64,000 bases of DNA, taken from positions 434,001 through 498,000 of the forward strand of contig CAVXIQ010000008.1 of assembly GCA_963761905.1 (NCBI GenBank). Reading direction: 5' to 3'. The notes below the pieces were generated by a model. It worked only from the letters and a program-made list of their open reading frames with translations, made no database searches and was not told where the DNA came from. Shown here piece after piece: positions 58,584 to 64,000 of this stretch. This stretch comes from Gaiellasilicea sp963761905 (lineage in GTDB: Bacteria; Actinomycetota; Thermoleophilia; Gaiellales; Gaiellaceae). How positions within the stretch are numbered: position 1 is the first letter of the stretch; each line of letters starts with the position of its first letter. Position numbers and translations under genes: made by a program.

Positions 58584-59995
58584 ACCGTCACGTCGCCCTC
58601 GTGGGGTTCATGGGCGCAGGCAAGTCCCAGCTCGGGGTCGAGGCGGCGAGCCGGCTGGGGTGGAGGCTGACCGACGTCGACGAGCGGATCGAGGCGAGTC
58701 GGAAGCAGTCGATCGCCTCGATCTTCGCGGAGCTGGGCGAGGCGGCGTTTCGACGGATCGAGCGCGACTTCGTGAAGGCGGCACTCGAGGAAGAGGCCCC
58801 CTCGGTGCTCGTTCTCGGCGGCGGGGCGGTGGAGACACCCGACGTGCGCCGGCTGCTTCGCGAGCGGGCGGTGACGGTTCTCGTCGACGTCGACGTCGAG
58901 ACGGCCTGGTCGCGCGCCGGAGGGACCGACCGGCCGCTGGCGCAGGACGAGGCAGACTTTCGCCGGCGCTACGCGGAACGGGCGCCGATCTACGACGCGG
59001 TCGCCGATGCGAGGACGACCGACATCGACGGCGTCGTGCTCGCCGCTGCCGGGATCCACATCGACGCCGGCGCGCTCGAGCGGCTCGGAGAGGTCGTGCC
59101 CGGAGACGGCCCGGTCGAGATCGCCGCCGACGCGCACGTGGCGGGGATCTACGGGATGGAGGCGCAGCTCGCGCTTGGCGCCCGCGTGCGCGACCTGCAC
59201 GAGCTCCCGCAGGGCGAGGCGGCAAAGTCCGTGGCTGCGGTCGAGCGGCTCTGGCGCGAGCTTCGACTCGACCGCCAGGGGACGCTCGTCGCGCTCGGCG
59301 GCGGCACCACGACCGACGTCGCCGGCTTCGTTGCTGCGACCTGGCTGCGTGGGATCGCCTGGGTCGCTGTGCCGACGACGCTCGTCGGCCAGGTCGACGC
59401 GGCGATCGGCGGCAAGACGGCGATCGACCTGCCCGGCGGCAAGAACCTCGTCGGCGCCTTCCACTGGCCCGTGCGCACGGTGATCGACCCGCTCCTGCTC
59501 GAGACGCTTCCCGAGGAGGAGCTCGCGAACGGGCGTGCCGAGCTCGTCAAGACGGGGCTGCTCGCGGGAGAGCCGTTCTGGGACCTGCCGCTCGCGGAGG
59601 CTGTTCGCCGCTGCGCCGCCTTCAAGGCCGCGATCTGCCTCCGCGATCCGCACGACCTCGGCGAGCGCGCGCAGCTCAACCTCGGGCACACGTTCGCGCA
59701 CGCGCTCGAGGCCGCCGCCGACTTCGAGCTGCCGCACGGGCGCGCGGTCGCGCTCGGCCTGCTCGCGGCGCTCCGGCTCTCCGGTCTCGACACCACCGTC
59801 GTCGAGGAGCAGCTGCAGCCCGAGCCGGCGCGGGTCGATCGAGATCGCGCCTGGGCGGCGCTTGCGCGCGACAAGAAGGCGGAGAGCGGGATCCCGAAGC
59901 TCGTCCTGCTCGATGCCCCCGGCAGGCCGCGGCTCGGGGTCGAGCTGCCGCCTGACGAGATCCGTGCGTCCCTCGATTCCTTGATCGCCGGATAG
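58580..59995 (+). CDS. aroKB: Bifunctional shikimate kinase / 3-dehydroquinate synthase
   Basis: 471 residues from a TTG overlapping the aroC stop. Residues 1-160 are shikimate kinase: VALVGFMGAGKSQLGVEAAS (Walker A), LTDVDERIEA, LVLGGGAVETPDVR, RAGGTDRPLAQDE lid. From ~175 the 3-dehydroquinate synthase: VALGGGTTTDVAGFVAATWL (NAD), VPTTLVGQVDAAIGGKTAID, KNLVGAFHWP, LNLGHTFAHALEAA (zinc His) and HGRAVALGLLAA. Fusion of two non-consecutive shikimate steps, known in several actinobacteria and algae. Confidence 0.93.
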   Translation: MNRHVALVGFMGAGKSQLGVEAASRLGWRLTDVDERIEASRKQSIASIFAELGEAAFRRIERDFVKAALEEEAPSVLVLGGGAVETPDVRRLLRERAVTVLVDVDVETAWSRAGGTDRPLAQDEADFRRRYAERAPIYDAVADARTTDIDGVVLAAAGIHIDAGALERLGEVVPGDGPVEIAADAHVAGIYGMEAQLALGARVRDLHELPQGEAAKSVAAVERLWRELRLDRQGTLVALGGGTTTDVAGFVAATWLRGIAWVAVPTTLVGQVDAAIGGKTAIDLPGGKNLVGAFHWPVRTVIDPLLLETLPEEELANGRAELVKTGLLAGEPFWDLPLAEAVRRCAAFKAAICLRDPHDLGERAQLNLGHTFAHALEAAADFELPHGRAVALGLLAALRLSGLDTTVVEEQLQPEPARVDRDRAWAALARDKKAESGIPKLVLLDAPGRPRLGVELPPDEIRASLDSLIAG

Positions 59996-59998
59996 AGT
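59993..59998 (+). promoter_or_regulatory. -10 element of leaderless aroQ
   Basis: TAGAGT, 6 nt before ATG 60005, overlapping the aroKB stop. Confidence 0.55.
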
Positions 59999-60004
59999 CG
60001 CCCG

Positions 60005-60445
60005 ATGCGCGTGGCCGTCCTCAACGGGGTGAACCTCGACGTGCTCGGGCGTCGCAGCCCCGAGCACTACGGCGGGCTCACCCTCGCCGAGCTCGAGAGC
60101 CGGATCTACGCCTGGTCGAAGGAGCTCGAGTGCACGACCCGCTGCCGGCAGACGAATCACGAGGGCCAGTTCGTCGAGTGGTGCCACGACGCGCTCGACT
60201 GGGCCGACGGCGTCATCCTCAACCCGGGCGCGTGGAGCCACTACAGCTATGCGATCCGCGACGCCGTCGAGCTGTTCACGATCCCGGTCGTCGAGGTTCA
60301 CCTCTCGAACATCCAGGAGCGCGAGGAGTGGCGTCGGCAGTCGGTGGTCGCCGATCTGGCGACGAAGACGATCTACGGCAAGGGCCCGGACGGCTATCGC
60401 GAGGCGCTCGCGCTGCTCGTGGAACGGGCGAAGGAGGCTGCATGA
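60005..60445 (+). CDS. aroQ: 3-dehydroquinate dehydratase, type II
   Basis: 146 residues. VLNGVNLDVLGRRSPEHYGG holds the catalytic Tyr and Arg loop, RQTNHEGQFVEWCHDALDWA, ILNPGAWSHYSYAIRDAVEL, and EVHLSNIQEREEWRRQSVV supplies the catalytic His. Dodecameric class II enzyme dehydrating 3-dehydroquinate. Four-base overlap with the M24 peptidase gene. Confidence 0.93.
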   Translation: MRVAVLNGVNLDVLGRRSPEHYGGLTLAELESRIYAWSKELECTTRCRQTNHEGQFVEWCHDALDWADGVILNPGAWSHYSYAIRDAVELFTIPVVEVHLSNIQEREEWRRQSVVADLATKTIYGKGPDGYREALALLVERAKEAA

Positions 60446-61483
60446 GTCGGATCGAGCGGCTGGCCGCGCTCCTCGACGTGCCGCTGCTCGTGACGAGCGG
60501 CGTCAACGTCCGCTACCTGACGGGGCTTGCCAGCTCGAACGCTGCCGTTGCTTGTCGAGCCGGGCGGCGAGGCGACCCTCTTCACCGACTTTCGCTACGC
60601 GAAGCGGGCGCGCGCGGTCGAGGAGGTTCGCTTCGAGCAGACGGCGCGCGCGGTGATCGGCGACCTGGCGACGCGGCTCGCGGGGCAGACGATCGGGATC
60701 GAGGCGGACGTGCTCAGCGTGGCCTCGCTCCACACGCTGCGGGACGGCGGTGTCGCGGCCGAGCCGACCTCCGGGCTCGTCGAGCGACTGCGCGCGATCA
60801 AGGAGCCGGCCGAGCTCGAGAGCCTGCGCCAGGCGGCCGCGATCTCCGACGAGGTTTACGGCGCGCTCGGCGAGGAGCGGTTCGTCGGCCGAACGGAGAT
60901 CGAGCTCGCGTGGCGCGTCCGCGAGCTCTTCAACGAGCACGGCTCGTCGGAGCTCTCGTTCGACACGCTCGTCGCAGCCGCCGAGAACGGCGCGAATCCT
61001 CACTCGGAGCTGCGCGACGTCCCGATTCCCGCGAACACGCTCGTGATCGTCGACGCCGGCTGTCGGATCGACGGCTATGCGTCCGACTGCACGCGGACAT
61101 TTGCCACCGGCGACCTCTCCGACGAGCTTGCGCGCGCCTACGACGTCTGCCTCGAGGCCCAGCTTGCGGCGCTGGAGGCGATGGGCCCGGGAGTCACCGG
61201 CCGCGACGCCGACGCCGCCGCGCGCGAGGTGATCGCGGCTGCAGGCTGGGGCGAGGAGTTCGGTCACGGTCTCGGCCACGGAATCGGGCTCGAGGTGCAC
61301 GAGGCGCCGGCGGCTCGGCCCGAGTCGACCGACACGCTCGAGTCCGGCAACGTCGTCAGCTGCGAGCCGGGGATCTACCTCGCGGACGTCGCCGGCGTGC
61401 GGATCGAGGACATGGTGCTGATCACCGACGACGGCCGGGAACGGCTGACGACCGTCGGCAAGGAGCTCGTCACCGTCAGCTAG
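60442..61483 (+). CDS. M24 family X-Pro aminopeptidase/dipeptidase (frameshifted)
   Basis: About 346 residues after skipping a base at ~60547. N-terminal creatinase-like domain (SGVNVRYLTGLASSNAALLV). Pita-bread metallopeptidase domain: VIVDAGCRIDGYASDCTRTF (two metal Asp), FGHGLGHGIGLEVHEAP (His), VVSCEPGIYLADVAGVRIED (Glu, Glu). Usually next to efp, as here, and may process Pro-rich peptides. Confidence 0.92.
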
Positions 61484-61486
61484 TCT
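61481..61486 (+). promoter_or_regulatory. -10 element of efp
   Basis: TAGTCT, 11 nt before ATG 61498; overlaps the stop of the peptidase gene. Confidence 0.4.
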
Positions 61487-61497
61487 GGCGCCCGCTC

Positions 61498-62064
61498 ATG
61501 GCCGACGTCGTCTCCACGAACGAGTTCAAGAACGGCATGCACGTCGAGATCGAGGGCTCCGTCTGGCGGATTCTCGAGTTCCAGCACGTCAAGCCGGGCA
61601 AGGGCGGCGCGTTCGTGCGGACGAAGGTGCGGAGCATCGACTCCGGCTCGGTCGTCGACAAGACCTTCCGCGCGGGCGAGAAGTTCCCGCGCGTCTTCAC
61701 CGAGACGAAGAACATGCAGTACCTCTACGACTCGGGCGACGAGGTCGTGTTCATGGACGAGACGACCTACGAGCAGATGTCGATGCCGCATGCCGCGCTC
61801 GAGGCCGAGCTGCCGTTCATGCAGCCCTCGACGCCGGTGCAGCTCCTGTTCGTCGGCGGCAAGCCGAGCGGGATCCAGCTCCCGTCGTCGCTCGAGCTCG
61901 CGGTGACGGAGACCGAGCCGGGCGTCAAGGGCGACACGGTCTCGAACGTGACGAAGCCGGCGACGCTCGAGACGGGCGCCGTCGTCCAGGTGCCGCTCTT
62001 CGTCAACCGGGGCGACCGGATCAAGGTCGACCCCCGCGACGGCCGCTACATCTCCCGCGCCTGA
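61498..62064 (+). CDS. efp: Elongation factor P
   Basis: 188 residues, standard length. Domain I KOW-like: NEFKNGMHVEIEGSVWRILE, tip loop VKPGKGGAFVRTKV with the conserved Lys, then domains II-III with LPSSLELAVTETEPGVKGD and the signature NVTKPATLETGAVVQVPLFV. Relieves ribosome stalling at poly-Pro. Lysine-modification genes are not in the window. Confidence 0.95.
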   Translation: MADVVSTNEFKNGMHVEIEGSVWRILEFQHVKPGKGGAFVRTKVRSIDSGSVVDKTFRAGEKFPRVFTETKNMQYLYDSGDEVVFMDETTYEQMSMPHAALEAELPFMQPSTPVQLLFVGGKPSGIQLPSSLELAVTETEPGVKGDTVSNVTKPATLETGAVVQVPLFVNRGDRIKVDPRDGRYISRA

Positions 62065-62067
62065 CGC

Positions 62068-62427
62068 GTGGATCGACCGGAGCGCCGTGCCCGCTGCCGC
62101 GACGTTCAACGGCGCCTCGGGGTCGTTCTCGACGTACTCCCAGAGCGTCACCAGGAAGCCGTCGCGCTCGTGCGGACCCCCAGGCACCGCCCGCGTTGGG
62201 CCTGCAACTGGGAGCCCGCGATCCTGGATCCCGGCCACGAGCTCGAGCTCCTTCTCGACCCAGGAACGGCCGCGCAACCGCGCGAACGTCACCGGCACGC
62301 GCGCGACGACCGGAGTGGGCGCGAGGTGGACGAGCACGTTCGTCAGGTCGCGGAGGACGCGCGGCTCCTCGACTCTCAGGCCGAGCTCGCGGGCGACCGC
62401 GACCGCGGCTTCGACCGCTTCCCTCAC
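62068..62427 (-). pseudogene. Truncated aminoglycoside-phosphotransferase-family gene (N-lobe only)
   Basis: From GTG 62427 about 117 codons read as an APH/choline-kinase-like N-lobe (AVARELGLRVEEPRVLRDLT, LAPTPVVARVPVTFARLRG, FLVTLWEYVENDPEAP, AAAGTALRSIHA). Sequence then runs into the antisense of efp, so the C-lobe with catalytic HGD and DxD motifs is missing. It is a remnant of a deletion that joined it to the efp 3' end. Confidence 0.7.
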
Positions 62428-62431
62428 TCGC

Positions 62432-62437
62432 TAGGGT
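62432..62437 (+). promoter_or_regulatory. -10 element of leaderless carboxyltransferase-like gene
   Basis: TAGGGT, 7 nt before GTG 62445; a TAGACC on the opposite strand (62440-62435) sits 7 nt before the phosphotransferase remnant's GTG. Confidence 0.5.
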
Positions 62438-62444
62438 CTACCAC

Positions 62445-64000
62445 GTGCCGCGGCTCGTCGACACCTCCATCCGCCTGCTCTCGCAGGAGCCGCTCGCGGG
62501 GAGGATGCCGACCGCCGATCTCCTCGGCCTCGCCGAGGTGCTCGACACCGCCGGGTTCGCGTGCCTCGAGGTCTCGGGCGGCGGCGTCTTCGACTCGGCT
62601 GTCCGCCGCGGCGTCGAGAGCCCCTGGGAGCGGATCCGTGCGCTCAAGTCGCGGACGAAGACGCCACTCGGGCTCGCCCTCCGCGGTCGCTTCCTCGTCG
62701 GCTCGAGGCCGGTCGGCGCCGACTTCGTCCGCCGCTTCGTCGCCTCCGCCGCCGAAAACGGGATCGACGTCTTCCGCCTCCACGACCCGCTCAACGACGT
62801 CTCGAACCTCCGCGAGGCGGGCGAGGCGATCGTCGGCGCCGGCAAGGAATTCCACGCGGGCCTCGTCTATAGCCCGGGCCAGAACGACGCCGTCCATGCG
62901 CTCGTCGAGCAGGCGAAGCAGCTTGGAGACCTCGGCGCGAACCGAGCGCTGATCCACGATCCCACGGGCGGGCTCGAGCCGCATCAGAGCGGCGAGCTCG
63001 TCGCCAAGATCGCCGAGGCATCCGGGCTGCCGGTCGGCTTCTACTGCCAGGGCGCGGCGGGTACGGGTCTCGCCGACTCGCTCGAGGCTGCGCGCGCCGG
63101 CGCCGATCTGATCGCCTGCGCGCTCTACCCGCTCGCGCTCTCGCTCCACCGCGTCGCCGGCGAGTCGCTCGCCTCGGCGCTCGCCGGAATGGGGATGGGA
63201 ACCGGCGTCGACGTGGCCCGGCTGTGGGAGGGATCCGACCTCGTCGACGAGCACCTCGAGGATGTCCCGATCGCGCCGCTCGCGCCTCGGCTCGCCGTGC
63301 GCGCGGCCGAGTACGACCTGCCGGCGGGCCTCGTCGCCGCCCTCGACGGCCAGCTCCGCTCGCACGCCGCCGACGATCGCCTGCTCGAGGTGCTGGACGA
63401 GCTGACGCTGATCCGCCGCGAGGCAGGCTGGCCTCCCCTCGCCGCCCCGATTGGCCAGATCCTCGCGTCGCAGGCGCTGATCCACGTTCTCTCGGCGCGC
63501 CGCTACGGCACGGTCGTCGACGAGTTCCGGGCGCTCGTGCAGGGCCGTTACGGCAAGCCGCCGAGCGAGATCGACGCAACCGTCGCCCGCGCGATCGCGT
63601 TGCTGTCCGACGGCGTGCCGCTGGACGAGGATCCGCCGAGCGAGGAGGACGTGCGCGCCGAGGCCGAGGGGCTGGCCGCGAGCGAGGAGGAGCTCGTCCT
63701 GATCGCCCTCTTCGGCGACGAGGCCGAGGCGCTCCTGCACTCGATCCGCGCCCGTCACTCGCGCGACGACGGGCTCGCGGCGGGCGTCGACCAGACCCGA
63801 GCGGAGCGAATTCGGGAACTCGTCCGAATCGTTCAGGAAAGCGGCGTCGCCGAGGTGGAGATCGAGGACGAAGGGATGCGGGTCTCGGTGCGTAGGGCCG
63901 ACGCGCCGGCGCCGCTCCAGCTCGTAGCGCCGCTTGCGGAGGAGGAGCCGGGCGACCTGCCGATCGTGCCGGCCGAACGCGTGTCGTCGTCGCGTGTCGA
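62445..64000 (+). CDS. Carboxyltransferase-like / biotin carrier fusion protein, partial (metal site lost)
   Basis: 518 codons open to the window edge from GTG (VPRLVDTSIRLLSQEPLAG). The first ~440 residues follow the TIM-barrel plan of oxaloacetate decarboxylase alpha/pyruvate carboxylase carboxyltransferase (DVFRLHDPLNDVSNL, LVAKIAEASGLPVGF, AARAGADLIACAL). Key residues are changed: the RDxHQS loop is RLLSQE, the carbamylated-Lys motif KDMAG is HDPTG, and the metal HTH is YCQ. From ~445 a BCCP N-terminal-like region (RIRELVRIVQESGVAEVEIE) leads toward a biotinyl domain off the edge. Likely a biotin carrier with a structural pseudo-carboxyltransferase. Confidence 0.75.
   Translation, partial: MPRLVDTSIRLLSQEPLAGRMPTADLLGLAEVLDTAGFACLEVSGGGVFDSAVRRGVESPWERIRALKSRTKTPLGLALRGRFLVGSRPVGADFVRRFVASAAENGIDVFRLHDPLNDVSNLREAGEAIVGAGKEFHAGLVYSPGQNDAVHALVEQAKQLGDLGANRALIHDPTGGLEPHQSGELVAKIAEASGLPVGFYCQGAAGTGLADSLEAARAGADLIACALYPLALSLHRVAGESLASALAGMGMGTGVDVARLWEGSDLVDEHLEDVPIAPLAPRLAVRAAEYDLPAGLVAALDGQLRSHAADDRLLEVLDELTLIRREAGWPPLAAPIGQILASQALIHVLSARRYGTVVDEFRALVQGRYGKPPSEIDATVARAIALLSDGVPLDEDPPSEEDVRAEAEGLAASEEELVLIALFGDEAEALLHSIRARHSRDDGLAAGVDQTRAERIRELVRIVQESGVAEVEIEDEGMRVSVRRADAPAPLQLVAPLAEEEPGDLPIVPAERVSSSRV

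Noticed and set aside
8281..60547. Programmed +1 frameshifting as a genome-wide feature
   Set aside because: The sites share no codon, stop or stimulator and hit unrelated essential genes; insertion-type sequencing error is simpler.
1..64000. CRISPR arrays, rRNA genes, prophage or known defence islands
   Set aside because: No regularly spaced repeats, no rRNA segments and no phage structural or defence genes seen on either strand.

Overview
The window is about 64 kb of very GC-rich DNA from an actinobacterium. The gene set and style resemble the deep-branching Thermoleophilia (Gaiellales/Solirubrobacterales-like). That placement is an inference from overall protein character, the shikimate kinase/dehydroquinate synthase fusion, the dense ATGA/GTGA gene overlaps and the many leaderless genes; no 16S rRNA gene is present. 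Fifteen single-base frame interruptions in fourteen genes, including aspS, alaS and mnmA, all require one extra base to be skipped. Residual insertion errors in the assembly explain this best, so these genes are annotated as single frameshifted CDSs.

Layout. 1-1143: an SOS-box-linked gene running off the left edge and a NERD-domain membrane protein. 1144-7918: a probable relic genomic island bounded by a 29-bp direct repeat of the tRNA-Glu 3' end. It carries a CzcO-like flavin monooxygenase, a multicopper oxidase with two internal heavy-metal-binding modules, a VOC protein and a TolB-like protein. 8116-11462: cupredoxin-like and Thr-rich membrane proteins around a two-component system. 11481-15629: nitroreductase, GST, ECF sigma factor, cyclodeaminase-like protein, subtilase and GAF protein. 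15626-23925: a nucleotide cyclase/AAA/TPR protein near three cyclic-nucleotide-binding proteins. 24038-24534: a small protein, a candidate small RNA and tRNA-Gln. 24555-32050: an HD protein, a fatty-acid modification operon and a divergent desaturase. 32071-37304: SRPBCC protein, heterodimeric ABC exporter, uracil-DNA glycosylase family protein and methyltransferase.

37323-43547 holds histidine degradation: glutamate formiminotransferase, hutH, hutU and hutI, with a cyclodeaminase-like gene 24 kb away. 44749-55870 matches the Firmicute-like order hisS-aspS-(ncRNA)-mnmA-alaS-ruvX, with a sigma/anti-sigma-like pair inside it. 55870-62064 is mltG, the shikimate genes aroE-aroC-aroKB-aroQ, an M24 peptidase and efp. 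The right edge carries a truncated phosphotransferase remnant and a carboxyltransferase-like/biotin-carrier fusion whose metal site appears lost.

The main regulatory theme is a -10-like hexamer (TANNNT) lying 6-8 nt before an ATG or GTG at about twenty genes, which implies widespread leaderless transcription. Other points of interest are a dispersed 82-nt repeat whose 11-bp stem changes sequence but stays paired between its two copies, two candidate structured RNAs, a ten-codon leaderless leader ORF coupled to hutH, and an 18-bp divergent promoter serving two leaderless genes.
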